64,000 nt of DNA, taken from Turritopsis dohrnii (Eukaryota > Cnidaria > Hydrozoa > Anthoathecata > Oceaniidae). Both the position numbers and the translations under genes were made by a program. Where the stretch lies: the NCBI GenBank assembly GCA_027922465.2, contig BQMF02000012.1:1860001-1924000 (forward strand), in the 5' to 3' direction. The notes beneath the pieces were generated by a model, which did not search any database, was not told the DNA's origin, and saw nothing but the letters and a program-made list of their open reading frames with translations. Shown piece after piece: positions 12,501 through 27,500 of this stretch (position 1 is its first letter; each line of letters starts with the position of its first letter).

Positions 12501-15500
12501 TGAAAAATCATGGACAATAACTTTTTTTCTTCAAATTTCAGAAACCCTACACTCTAGCGTAGTGACATTAAAATTTCAATTAAATTTAGCAAATTGAATA
12601 GGAAAGAAAAAAAAACAATGAACAACGATCAAAAGTTAAGACGTGGTGTATCTCATGAATAATTAATCAGCATTTTAAAATGGAACTTCTCTCAGATTTT
12701 CTCTCGTTAGAAAGGCCTGGAAATTTGACCCAAGTTCTGCCTTTTGTTGTTTTGTGTTTATTGGTTAATCGTTTCTGCAAAATAAAGGCTCGGTAATGAA
12801 TGTTACATACTATGATTGCTACATTATATGCAACTGTTAACGGTGATTTCAAACTTGAATTACATTCATTTAACTTTGGTAACATAAAAAGATTTTCATA
12901 TACGTACACTATAATACATCCGTCGGCAAAAGATATAAATAAGTGTTTTTGCCGACGTAAATTAATATTTGTGTCAGCAAAATTCAAAAATTTTTCGCCC
13001 GCCGTGGAACACATCTTTCAGATTCCAGAGCTGTATACTGTATTTCCTAATAAATGCTGCATTATTTATTTTAATTCCAAAGATCAATTTTGCCACTCTG
13101 TTTTGATAACTTCCGACATTACCATTACCTACTTCTAAAACTTTGGAACTATTATAATATATACCTTACATACTTCAATTTCAGTATTTTTTCACATTAC
13201 CTAATCTTGTAGTTCCAGAGAAATCATCTGATCTTTCCCCGAAAATAACAGCAGCGATTATGTATGGGGTGACTTCATCAGCAAAATATTATTAGTAAAA
13301 CAAAAGAAAATTACAACCGTCACACCTGTGACCCTCAAATTTGACCAGTCGAAGTCACCCACTGATCGAAGTCACCTCGTTTTATGTTACCCAACATTAT
13401 TGGTTGGAAACATTATTGTTTACATTTCATAGGCCAATTCAGAGTTATTGTGCTATATTGTTTAAAGGGATCCTCTGATGACATATGATAATTTGGTACA
13501 TAATACAGCTCAAAAAGTTGATTAACAAGTCTTTTTACAGTTTTTTACAGTACAGTGCCCTTACCGCTAACTTTAATTATTATGCTGCAAAATTCGTCAA
13601 TGCACCACAATTAGCACCACAATTGGTCATTCTAGATTTTCTATGCAATTAAATGTATCACTCTAAGTGTGATAACTGACATTTTTAGGGTCTGTGATAT
13701 GGGTGATGAGGTGACACAACATTTGGGCCTAACTTTTATTTGGTACTGCGGCAATGACCTCATCAAAATCTTTGATTGACGATATCTCTGTAACGGTTGG
13801 CCGTAGCAAAACGATCCCATACATTTTTTGATCAGTTTTTCCAACTCTATAACATAACTTTTGAGTCGCGATTCCCCCATTTACTTTTTCGTCACTTTTT
13901 TCCACACGGTTTTCCGCACATCGTTTTCCAAAATTAAAGCAAAAATTAAATCTTTTACGTGAGTTGCTATATATCAACAAAAGTGATGAGAAACTTTCTC
14001 TCACTTATTACATCATAATTATGTGTTGTATAAATCAAATCTAAGATCTTGATTGAGATATCTCGAAAACAACAAAGAATTATAAAAAACTGTAAAAAGA
14101 CTTGTTAATCAACTTTTATCATGTCCCAAAATATAATTTTTCATCACAGGATCTCTTTTATTCTTTTGCTTAATATGATATTTACGTTTTGTAGGTGAAA
14201 AAAATTGAAAGGTGAAAAAAATAGTATTTTGTTGCCGAAACCAAGAATACTCTGTTTGGCAAGAAAATGCTTTCACCTAATAGGTTCTTTACACTTTATG
14301 TACAGAGAATATTGAATAAAAATGCAAAACAGCCTCATATCAAAAGGCAAAGCTCTCATAAATGCAGATTAGTGGACAAAATCCAGTGAAATGAGAAAAG
14401 TTTGGCCTATTGATTAAAATGTAAACAAACAATTTTAAATATGGTGCAATAACTCCGCAATGGTCTATTAAATGTGAACAATGTTCCAACCAATACACAT
14501 GCATGAGTTATTTTTCTCTGATGATTCCGTGTATGCTAATTTATCTGGGCATAAAAGCAAACTTTCTGGTTTTCCATTAAGGCCTGTTAAGTGAACTAAC
14601 CTTTTCAAATTTCTAGCACTCATCTTTGTCAATCTTGTATCCATAATGCCATTTCATACTTCAATAAAAGATTTTTAAAAATATCAACCTATATTTTTTT
14701 TCTAACAAAGCTTTTCGGAATAATCCATCTTCAGGTTAAAATATAATCTTTGTGAATGTTTTGGTTGTTTTAATTTTAGTTTCGCAATGTCACCCAAATG
14801 CGCACTGTCAGTTTACAAAGCAAGAAGTCTGTGGAAGCGATGAAAAAACATATCTCAATTATTGTGTATGGAAAAATGCGTGGTGTCGTTCAGGTGGCAG
14901 AATTACCTTAAAGCACAGGGGTCCATGTGGTATGGATATCTTATGGTTCTTAAGTCCATACTAAATTGGACATAACATATATGTTAATAGGGATTTTCTG
15001 TCAAAATTCCAGCATCTTCTTCCCAATTTTCACCTCTTGATTTAGAGAAGGTAGGGTGGAAGGTTAAATTTGAGAAGTTAGATTAGAGAATTAGGATAAT
15101 TTTTTGACGAAGCCAACCAATTTGTTAAACTCAGATGAGCCAGGTTGCGCTCTTATATATTTCAGCTCTAATGCTTCTTAACTAGCAACTGTGTTAAAAT
15201 TGAACAGTAATTGGCTTCCCTCAAATTTCAGTTATAATTTTCAGGAACTGATTGTCGCCATATCTTTTGCAAAGTTGAATCTGCACCTGTTTGTGGAAGT
15301 GACTTCAAGACATATCACACCTTATGCCAGTTGAAACTTGAAAACTGTCAATACAAGAGACATGTGAAAAAGTTATACGATGGAAAATGTGGCACAAGTA
15401 ATTAAATTTTTATGAAATCATTCCATTGTAATGTTGTGTCTGCCATTTTACTTATTTAGGTTATATTATGCCAACTTCTAGAAAAATGAAAAAACTTTCA

Positions 15501-18500
15501 AAATTCAAAGATTACTTTAGATAAAAATGAATGAAAGGATAAAATTAGTAATGTTGTTTTTGTATTATTTTACTACTCTTCCTGTATTAAATTAATGAAA
15601 AGTTTTGTTTTAAAACAATTGTTAATTTGGCGTAATATAAGTGTGTTAACATGAGAGTTGCACTGATCTTAAAAAAGGAAAAAGCAGATAAAAATATTTC
15701 ATTTACATAAATTTCACATATTCAGCATTATTATTTTTACATGTGTCAGCAAAATTTCTTTACCGTATACCGTATTTCCTTTAATAAACGCCGCCCTCTT
15801 AGAAATGCTGCAAAACAGGCTGAACAAGAAATAGTTTAAAAAGTTTAGTTTTATTTTTATCTTCTATCAACAAATTCTTCCAGGTTTGCATGAATTTTAA
15901 CCTAATGTCTTTTTTTTGTTTGGTGTTTCTAAGTAAGCTAAGTTATACTGCCAATGCCCCTAATTACAAACGACCTTCCTAATCACGATAGGAAATTGAG
16001 GTTCTAACTGTCTGTAAATTTTGTAACAATGCAAAATTTTGGCGTATATATACTTTTAATGATCAAGAACTTTGATTACTTTTTGTATTTCCAAAGTTAA
16101 GAATTCTGTTCCTAATTAAGAAGATTGGAAGTACATATCAAATGTTTTCGTACGTAATCAGTGTGATATCTGAAAAGATCAATAACTTAATCGTATTTTG
16201 TATCCCAAAAATAAATGATGTTTCATGTCATTCAGATTTAATTAAGTTCATTGAGGGTGTATAATATGCGATATGTGTCAATTATACTTTCACCATACAT
16301 TTGGGTGCATTCATAAATGTCCATAACGTTATGCTGCAAAAATCATACAACGTTTTTTTCGAATTTCTTAAAGAATTTTTATAAACTTTTCTTTTATTGT
16401 AAATTACGTCATTATGTTTTTTATGTATTTTTTTTTTTTCAATTATAAATATTATTATTATTAATATTATTAATTAAAAATATTAATATTATTATGTAAT
16501 TTGTGTATTGTTTATGTAATTGAATTAGAATACTTTCTATATTTCTCATTCAAACATTCAAAAGAGTCAACATATCATTTCAAACCTTTTTTTCATGAAA
16601 ATTTTCACTGGTAGCACACTTTTGGCCAGCTGTTTGAACACATTTAACTTTCAGTGACAAGACTCGTTTCACTTTGTGTGTTACAAAGTCCATCTGTGGT
16701 GTGCAGCCTATATTGAGCAGAACAGCAGAATTTTGTATTGTATTATTCAATCATTCAAGTTTCAAGAATGTTATTATAGTATTTCATTTTTGATATTTCA
16801 GCTGATTTTGCAGAAATCCTTCTGCCCGTAAGGGCATCTTGTTTAGTAATAACTTGGGGACAAAGCCCTTTCTTAATCTAATCTATACAATGAACATAAG
16901 ATATGATAATATGTAGAAATATATCAAGAATTTTTACATGGATAAAATAAGAACAAACCGTATAGAACAGGTCTGTAAACTAAAATTTTGTTTTTAATTT
17001 GGAGACATACCTCTTGCCCCTAAAACAGTTTATGATATCAATAAACAAGTAAAACATAATTTTCTTTTCAGAAAATGTAAAAAAATCCTTTGTCAATGTA
17101 ATAATTTGATAGTTATGGTATCTTAGTACAGATTTCATTTTTTGTATTAAATAATTTGTTATTGTAATGTATTTTCCACTTGAAAATCGTCAACAGACGT
17201 GAAACGCGTTGTGGCCACCTCCGCCTTGTTTGTGTCTTATTCACCCACCTCTTTACTTTGTATATGTATATATATATATTACTCAGCAGTGACTGACAAT
17301 TCTTTTTCAAATATCTCATAGGTTGATTCTTGTTGCTTCTTAACCATTTGTAATGTTTGATCTAGGAAATTGTGCTGCTAAAGTTTGCACAAGTACAAAC
17401 CGCATATGTGGTAGCGACGGCAAGACATACAAAAGCGAATGTGAGCTAAGCAGGGCAAATTGTGGAAAGACACGCAATTTAATCGTTAAGAAATATGATG
17501 GTGCTTGCAGTGAGTGATGTTTTTAAGATTGTTCATAGGGTTTTATGTATAAAATTATACATTTCAATGAATTTTATTTTTTCTTCACCAAACATCAAAT
17601 AGACGATAGACAATCATTTGTTCATACATTTCAAGTTCCTGTATCAAAACTGACATCGAAATTACAATTATATCGTAACTTGTGACAGTTTTGGCTACAA
17701 TTCAATACACTGTTAATTTATCTTTTAGATAAAATAATATAGGGAGTGATTGCATATTTTTAAGACAGAAGTCCAGTAGATAAAGCCTACTTAGAAACTT
17801 TGTTCTCAAAATAATGAATTTTATGATTTTTTAAAGTTCGTTAAAAATGTTTAAATGTTGGTTAAGAATACTTAGGGTGAATACAGTAAAGATTAAAGCT
17901 TGGTCCCCACCATGGCGATGAATGTTCATCGCCTTCATATTTGATGGCGATAGTTTTTATCTCATTGGTGGGGATGAAGAGCAGTAAGATTTTAAAATTC
18001 TTCACGTAAATAATGAAGCGATAGCAAAAGGGATGGATATAAAAACCTTTTGATATTTCATCACTTTTTCTTTCACCTTGTTTTCTTTGTTTTTCAATCT
18101 CAAAGAAATACCGCATTAAATTCAATAGAGATTAATTTTAATCATTTAAGAAGCTCAGCATTTTTGTTTTGAGCAATAAAAACATTCAGTCAAGTATACT
18201 TCAGTAGTAAGGATAACTGGACAATTTTTTCTTCTTTTCAACATGATGTACAGTTCAACTTATATAAACATTAAAATTGTCCATAAAAGTATTTTTTTTT
18301 TATAAAAGAAATGATGGCAGGTGGAGATGAAAAACGATCATGAAAGCAATGAAAATAATGTGACTTTTATTCGTTGTTGTTCAGGGGATGAACATTCATC
18401 ACTGTAGTGGGGACCAAGCTTAAACGACTGAAAAGCACAAAAATCTCTTCCATAACCAAATAAAAAAATTATTAATGTTTTTTGGTAGTGAAAATCACTA

Positions 18501-21500
18501 ATTTGGAAGTGAAATGTGAAAATCTGAAAATATTGTAGCACTTTTCATTAACTTTCATTCATTTCGATTTCTATCCCAAATCATACAGTTCATGAATCCA
18601 TGAACTGTGCTTGGCCTATACCCAGCCAACACATCTTTTTTGCATGTATATTTAATATCATGATGTAAAGTTAGTTTACCATTGGTAGATTTTGATAAGA
18701 CATTATTTGCTTAGCTAATATGTGATTTTGTTTTAGGAAACTGTTTCCAGTCGTGCCGGAGACTTTACAAGCCTGTTTGTGGCACTGATGGTCGTACATA
18801 CACAAATGAGTGTGCCCTTTATACCAGTTCCTGCAGAAATACTAAGACCAAATTAAAATTCTATGGTTCATGCGGTAAAAAGACAATTTTCTTATACTTT
18901 AATTCCCTTAATTTTCGCACCTTTAATTTTTGCACAGAACAAACGCAAAAATTAAAGGGGTGCGAAATAGGCTTTTTTTTCGCACAGGGGCTGTGCATAT
19001 ATTTAAAGTGTGTGAAATTTGAAAAATCCACAATTTTGTTCGGTTATTCTCAGTTATTTTATTTGCACTTAAACTCACCTTCGTTCCCAGGGCTTCTTCT
19101 CTCCTTTTTCATTTTGCTTAAAGGAGAAAAGAAGCCCTGCAACAAGATTTTGAGCAAATGAAGAAAGGCAAAATAGCACATGAGATCAAGGTAGATGTGC
19201 ACTGTGAAACCTCTTCATGCCAAATGGACGGTACTGTTATATGATTAGTTCAGATCAAAATGTGATTTGATAATAAATGGTTGGGTGCACGAATATGATA
19301 TTAATATGGGTGTGCAAAAAGTAGAGGGCATGAAAACTAAAAGGCATGCAAATTTTAAAAATAACATAGAAGATTTAGGGAAGACTCTAGTTGCGCTCTA
19401 AGTATACTTGAACTTCTTATTGTATGATGTCCTATCCATTGTAGATATTTTAATAATTAGGGAATCACATTTTTGGACATTACCTTGCTTCTAGAATCGT
19501 GTGGCAAATCTTGTCGCTCAGGACCATCAGTCTGTGCCTCTGATGGGCGAACATATGCAAGTGAATGTCACTTGGCAGAAGCAAACTGTTTAAGAAGCTA
19601 CAACAATCGACTTACGAAAGTATCGAATGGTGCTTGTGGTATGTGTGGTTTAACTGATATGAAGAAGAAAGTAATCCGTTTTGTATAAGTGAAAACAAGG
19701 CTTAAGATTTCTCTAAGAAACTCCATGTGAATATTTAGTTGTTAAAAACAAATTTATTTTTTTGTTAAACATCAGCACAAAGCTTTTCGTGCCTCTATGT
19801 ACATCATCAGGTGCATATGAAATCTTGTTTATGTTGTTTAAATCTTGCACAGTTTCAATAAGTTTGATTATTATGTGTGCTGTGTAAACAGGATGGCCCA
19901 GTGTCTTTGTTTTTTCACTCTGAAATATTGATGGAACAAAATGATTATTAAGTTGTTGCTATTACAACCATCAGGGGCTGACTTGAGCATTGGTTAACTT
20001 ACCGTCAGGGAGCGCCAACCATGGTTGGGAATATTTTTGAAAGTTGACCTCCTTAGAATGTGCTGAAACTGCATTGGTGTATCTATGTATTCAAATGAAT
20101 AATCATTATAGATCAAAAACAGATATAGCATGTAAATAACATTTATGGAAAATAATAATATAGTAAACTGGCCTGGCTGTAAGAGGCATGCAAACGTGTG
20201 TGCACATCTCTGCACACACCCAGATTTAATTTAGTGTGTGGCAATCACACACCTGGCAAGTATATCAAGTGCAATTCAATTGCAATTACCAAATCAAGTG
20301 CAATTCAACAAATTTCATTCCCAATATTTTCAAAATAAAAGAAAGTTTTGTTTCAAAAAAAGTTCTTCGACAAAATTTTACAATATTAAATATATTTTAC
20401 AATAATAATTGAGAACCTCGTCATAATTCAAAAATGAACTAAATATTGAACAACTGAACAAAATGATGTAGAGTAACAAAAATATTTCGTTTGTTATAAA
20501 ATTCAAGAGGTTCTATTTGTCAAATTATAAAAAGAATAAAGTTAGTATTGATAGTTTGATCTTAAGCTTGGTTTCCAATAAAATTGCTGTGCAACAAGTG
20601 TAGGAAATTGTTGCAGATTTTTTTCTATCTCTGCAACAGGTGTTGTACAACATATCTTTTGTTGCACCAAGTTCAGACTGTTGTGCAAAAGTTCTGAAAA
20701 ACAGTTGCACAACCATTGTGCAACAAAAATAATTTTATTGCAAACCAAGCTTTAGTAGTTAATATAATACTTGAATAAATTTAAAAATAATGAGGTTATC
20801 ATGCACCTTATGATTTATTATGCATATTTTTCAATGGTCATATTATGGTGATAGAAACCGAGATAGATCAAGACAACGGTGGTAAACTCATGCCAGGCAA
20901 CGTCGGCGGTTACTTTAGTCAGCCAAATAAACTTCCACAAGAAAAAAGAAATCATACTGGAGGAAGTGTGGTTATTCTTGTTAAATGTTATAACCTTGTG
21001 GTTTAAATGTTAAAAGTAACATATTGTCTTTCTCAAAACCTGTTGCTGAACATTGGCACCCAAATTGGATGTCCCCAAAATCATTATACCATAGTAAAAA
21101 TTGACCTGAATCCAGCCCCTGACCATTCTAAGAAAAATGGTCTTCCATCTATAATGGTTAGTTCTCCAGTCGTTTCTCTTTTATAAAGACATAAGGAATA
21201 ATGAAAACCTTGCCATAATAATAGTATTTCTAAGTTTCTGTTTATCTTACATTTATGGTAAGTAATTTTTCTCACCCAAAATCAAGTTTTGATAATTATA
21301 AAGTAGGCAATGATAAGTGTACCCATGTTGTAGAGCTCGAAAAACTGATAAAAAAAATGTATGGGAAAAAAATGTATGATACGACCAACCATTACAGAGA
21401 TATCGTTGATTGAACATTTGACGTTGTCATAGACCCGTCCTCCCAAAAAATTAGACCCAAGTTTTTCGTCACCCCATCGCCTGTATCGCGGACCCCCAAA

Positions 21501-24500
21501 AACGACAGTTATCCCCATTGTTACCGAGACAATTTTCTCTAAACGTCGCATTCTATTTGGGTCTCAATGGAATGAATTCACACAGAAATCGCGCAAAAAA
21601 AATTACTCTCACTGCTCAGTCTACCATTTTGTGTGACAGACAGACAAAAAACAGACAGATAATCTATTAATATATAGACTGTTGTTTTGAAAACATCACT
21701 GATAATTGCTTTTTCTTTTATGCATCTAATTGCCTGGTCAACTTTTTTCTAAACACATGTTTATTTCTTTACTTGAAATATTGCTTGATCTAGGAAAATG
21801 TGCAAGAATAGTTTGCACCAGTACGAAACCTATATGTTGCAGCGATGGCAAGACATACAGTAGCAGATGTGCACTAGACCGGGCAAATTGTGGAAAGACA
21901 CGCAATTTAGTCATTAAATTATATGATGGTTCTTGTAGTGAGTATTGTTTTTAAGATGTTTATGAAACAAGTCAGTTTCTACTCTATAACTCTGGTATTG
22001 AATGTATCTTTCAGAAAGTCCATCAGAGCTGGCTATTATGTGTACTTCTCCGAAATCAAGTGGAACACGCTGCAGCAAGCGTAGAACTAGAAGATATTAT
22101 TATGACCCAGTCAGGGGACGTTGTGTTGCTTTTAGATTTTCTGGATGTGGGGGAAATGCCAATAACTTCCCTTCTAAGTACCTTTGCCAAAAGATCTGTG
22201 GTACGTATTCGTTGTAAGGATAGTCAGGATAGGTCTATGCTGGAATGTTACATATTGTTTAAAGGGAGACTGAGGTTTAACAGAAGTTATTGATGCAAGA
22301 CAGTGATTTTTTTCAGTGCCAAGATGTCAAACCACATGTCAAGAAGTGTATAATCCTGTTTGTGGAACCAATGGCAAGACATACACAAACAAATGTTACC
22401 TGGAAAATGCAAGTTGCCGCACGTGGAACAGGATAAAGCAAGCCTATGTTGGACGATGTTCAAGTATAGATACATTTATTCTTTTGATTTAAGACAAAGT
22501 ATCGTTCATTTAAGAGAATTGTTTTAGCAGTCATCAATTATTTTTTCTTTGGGTGTTACCCAGCATTGTCAATAGTAATATACTACCAACTCGTGTAAAA
22601 GTTTTTTACGGCTTTAATTTCGAAAAGAATGTGCAATTTCTCTCCGAACATTAAATCGCTGAATCTTGAAAAGAGACATCATCCATGTTGTAGAGCTTGA
22701 AAAACTGATCAAAAAAGTGTATGGGATCGTTTCGCTACTATCAACCGTTGCAGAGATATCGTCAATCAAATATTTTGATGACGTCATAGCCGCAGTACCA
22801 AATTAAATTTAGGCCCAAATGTTGTGTCACCCGATCACTCGTGTTGCCGACCCTAAAAAACTTCAATTATTGCTATTGGTTCTCGAAGTGTTTCCCCAAA
22901 AACGTCACATTCGATTGGGGATGCAATGCAATGGTTCTCAGTGATCATAAAAACATCTGACGTCAAATGCCACATGCTATTATACTAATCGTGAATGTGT
23001 CTTGCATGGTCTAATCGCCGCTATATGACCATGATTAAGAAGATTTTGACCGTTAAAAAAACAAAAACACAACACTCTCTAAATTAAAAGTGAGATGCAC
23101 ACACGCGAATTAGTATAATACTAGTAACTCGCGTAAAAGCTTTTTACGGCTTTATTTTCGAAGAGGATGTGCAAAAATCCCGCGTTCCCGTGTGAGAACC
23201 CCGTGACGAAAATTTCAATTACGGAATCGGGACTGGAAAATGTACCCATGTTGTAGAGCTTGAAAAACTGATCAAAAAAGTGTATGGGATCGTTTCGCTA
23301 CGATCAACCGTTGCAGAGATATCGTCAATCAAAGATTTTAATGACGTCATATCCTTAGTACCAAATAAAATTTAGGCCCAAATGTTGCGTCACCCCGTCA
23401 CCCGTATCGCAGAACCCAAAAAACGTCAGTTATCCCTATTGGTTCTCGAGTTATTTCCCCAAAAATGTCGCGTTCGATTGGGGATGCAATGCAATGATTC
23501 CCCGTGATCATCAAAAAACTGACGTCAAATGCCATGTGCTTTTGGAATGATCGTGAAAAAAGCCTCTACGTGGTTTTACGCGCTCGTAAGAGGACGATGA
23601 CCGTAAATTAAAACTAAATATATCACTCTCTAAAATAAAAGTGGGATGCACAAAGCGAATTAGTATAATAAGACTAGTATCCCGGGTAAAAACTTTTTAC
23701 CGAACTTCGAAAACATTAGATCAAATCCACCATTCCCGTGTACGTACCCCGGGACGAAAAAATAAATCATAGAATCGCAACTCAAAAGTGTACCTATGTT
23801 GTAGAGCTTGAAAAACTGATCAAAAAAGTGAATGGGACCGTTAGAGATATCGTCGGGCAAAGATTTTAACGACATCATATCCACAGTACCAAATTAAATC
23901 TAGGCCCAAATGATGGGTCACCGTATCACCTGTATCGCTGACCCCATAAAACATTCTCGAGATATTTCCCCAAAAACGTCGCGTTCGATTGGGGAAGCAA
24001 TGCAATGATTCCCGTGATCATAAAAAAACTGATGCCAAATGCCAGGCGTCGATCGCCTCCCATGTTCAGTATGCGTTGTGTCGCAGAATTTAACTCGTGT
24101 AAAAGTTTCTTTTCAGGCATTAATTTTTTAATTCATTTCTTACATTTAAAACAGAAAATTTAAAACTGAAACAAACAGCAATATGGGTCAGAATATATAT
24201 CTATATGCAGAAGAGAAGTAACTTTTGTGTAAAAATAGCAAAAGCACAGAACTGTTTACCCAGACATACAAAACATTGAATAACACTACGAAATGTGAAT
24301 TGAAAACAAATTGATACCTTCCAACTGTGTTTCTTTTGTGCCAAAGTTACATTGGTTGGCAATCGTTAATGAATTTTTGAAATGATAGTCTGTTCTTCCC
24401 AAAACCATCAACATGATAGAAACCATGAGTTTCATTTCTTTAACGGTTTACGTGCTTTTTTATTATTAATCTTACCTAAAAATATTTCAATTGTATAAAA

Positions 24501-27500
24501 ATGCAGAAAAAGATAATCATGCTATGACATGGTTGAAATAAATAACAAAACAAAAAACAAAAAGTAAATTCATACGCATTTATCCTAAAAATAATTATAA
24601 TTAAAAACACAAATTCAATGACAGAATTTGTAAAGCTTTTGATTGGAAAGTCTATAAAATCAACCAATACTATATGTTTATCCGGGTTCAATACTCAACA
24701 CTGGAGCTAAATTAAATAAAGACTTTTAACGTGGGTTACACAACCAAACATCAAAATAATAAAAATAATTGAAACAATGAAATGCCCTAGCCATAATTTA
24801 ATACCGAAAAGATAAGAAGTAACAGACAAAAACATAATGCCAAACTTATATACCCAGGCATAGTACGTAAACAACTACCATAACACAAAATAATGTGTAA
24901 TCATGACAAAATTTCAGAATCCATCCAGCAATGCAATGCTTCTTATTTGTAGTAGCACAGCACACAGTCTTATCACATTGTACAGCAATAATTAATGAAT
25001 TTCTGAAATACATAACTAACTAACCCTCACAACATCATAATTTAACCATGTGCTTCATTTATTTAATGGTTTATGTACACTTTTTGACCTAAAAGAAAAA
25101 GATTTCAGTGAAGAACAGCTACAATCCACACAACTGCAACAACCATATTGAAGCAAACAAAAGCAAAAGACATAAATGACAGACAGGCAAGAGAAACAAA
25201 GCACCAAACATTGTCAATTATACAGGAAAATTTAAAAAAAGCAGACATGGTTGAGATGAGATAAGACAGCATAACACGTTCCCATGAGAACCATTTTTAA
25301 TTGATCTGTAAATAAATAAATCTTCTTTGCTAACTAATGGCGCGCGTTACCAAAACAAATTTTTACTGCGCTCCCCCCTCGTCTTCGTTGCTCCATAGTC
25401 TTTTGACTATGGTTGCTCCATCTCCTCTTCGTTTTCATCCAGCTTCTACGATGGAATTACTCTTAAACTCACACATTTGTACGATATCTTTTCAAAACAA
25501 ACTTAAAATTAAAACCATTGATTATCGTGTAAATAAACATCATTTTTTCTGTAGCCAATTCTTAAAACCTTCACTGCACTTCTTCCGTATAGCCACATTA
25601 TTGATAACTAAAACGAAATAAGTAAAACCCTGAAAATGTGCTGGATACTCCACTCACATTTCTTCTGTGCTTTTACATCGTAAAAAAACATTTAAATACA
25701 TGCATAATAAAATACATCAATACAACTAACTCACTTACACGTGCTACCCGTTGTTCTTTTATTAATCTAAAATACGATAACAGTAAAAGTTTAGCAATAA
25801 ACACGATAATAAAACGTTTTATAATAACAAAACATTCGCATGTATACAAACCTGTGTTTTGTCGTCAAATTCGCAACGAGGAAATGAAAGCCGTTATTAA
25901 CGACCGAAATTTTTGGAATTTGTCAGCCAATCAAATGAGTGCATTTTGAGAGTTTTCCTTTATTAGCCAATGAAATCGATCAGCGGCGGGGTTTCCCCAT
26001 ATACTAATCATAAAAAAACGCTCTCGCCTCTGCGTGGTTTTACGACGAAAAGGGAAAAAATAAGAAGGTTTTGACCGTTAAAGAAAAACCAAATATATCA
26101 CTCTCTAAAATAAAAGTGTGACACACAAATGCGAATTAGTATAATAAGATGGGAGTATGAGAGTCAACAGTTTTCTATGAGAGAATTTATAATAGAGTCA
26201 ATCGTTATATCTACTTTGTTTACCATTTTTATATTAGTCGGCTGTTGTTCTAATAGAGGATGGCCTTGCAACATTTACATGTATTGATGACGGTTCATTA
26301 TCCTAACAATCTTGTTAGTGTAGATACAGAAATATAAGTATCCTGGGTAAAAATTAATCAATGTCAATTCAACCCGCAAGTTGGCTTAGGGAAATAAATT
26401 TCCCCCGGAAAAACATTGAAATACCTCGTATTCCCTCCTTTTGACCAAAATATACTTATCTTCGAATTATTTCTCTATTGAAATTTAAGGATAATGATCT
26501 GCTGGCGGTGTTGGTGCCAACAAATTTCCCAACAAATAATCATTTGAATTTCTGGATTACATCCTATTTCTGATCAGTCCAAAACTAATCATGTTATTAT
26601 ATCTGAATATTTATATACTTATTTCAGAAACAGATTGTTTACGGTCGTGCGGATCAAATGAAGAGTTTGTTTGTGGTAGTGATGGTCAAACATATAAAAA
26701 CAAATGCTCTTTGGATTGCCAAACAGGTGGCACTGTAGTGGAAGCATACAAGGGAAAATGCTGTAAGTTGCACAGTTAACATTCTGTCAAGGACTGATAG
26801 AGTTTAATGTGCTTGTAGTTTCGATATTATTGTAAACAAGCTTTCCTTTCTTTTCTTAAGTAACAAAAAGTGATCTTTGCACCCAAGTTTCTGTCTCCTC
26901 TCACCGCTGCCGGCAAACATATTTCACTTACAACTACATTACTGGCAATTGTGAACGATACCAAGGCTGCAGAAGTTATAAAAACAGCTTCTCCTCTAAA
27001 CGTCTATGCGAAGAAAAGTGCAGTAAGTTATTTAATTATTGTGAGTTATATTGATTGGTATATAGCATAACAGAATTTTCGAAATCAAGTTGATTATCTT
27101 TCATTTAAGTAAATTTTACAGTCAAGTTCTTCAGAGGAGTGCCTAAGACCATGCAGAGGCAGATATACTTTTTTAAAGTTCCAGTTAATAAGTGTAACTA
27201 AATAAGTTTTGATTCGCTCATATTTTTTCGGCACTGTTGCGATTGGTTGATGAGATAAAAGGAACACTGTAACCAATTTCTTTTAAAAGTAAGCAAATTA
27301 ATTTTTGTATTGAAAGAAGTTGTGGTCGAGAGAAAAGATACAAAAGAGTAAGACAATGCTATTGTTTTATTTTGATTTGAATTGCCTAAGATTGAAAATG
27401 TTATTGTACTTATCTGTATGCAGTAGATTTTAATTACAGTTTTAACGAGATTCGCAAAAATGTGACTATGTTTCTCCAATGTTGCCATTTTATCGATTCA

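Larger units (their letters stand above)
6700..14779. other. 8-kb first intron of the inhibitor gene, a transposon cluster
   Basis: Bounded by a GTAAGT donor and an ATTTTAG acceptor. From left to right: perfect 41-bp palindrome (7026-7118), MULE (7765-9523), CAGC-ended element (9581-10488), CAGGCC-ended element (10563-11659), a dispersed-repeat-rich AT segment, and a TTA-flanked element (13465-14157). No Kazal or Kunitz exon recognised inside it. Confidence 0.7.

Noticed and set aside
25337..25949. Two adjacent ORFs of 94 and 103 codons
   Set aside because: Low-complexity AT-rich translation inside the interrupted repeat unit; no motif or splice evidence.
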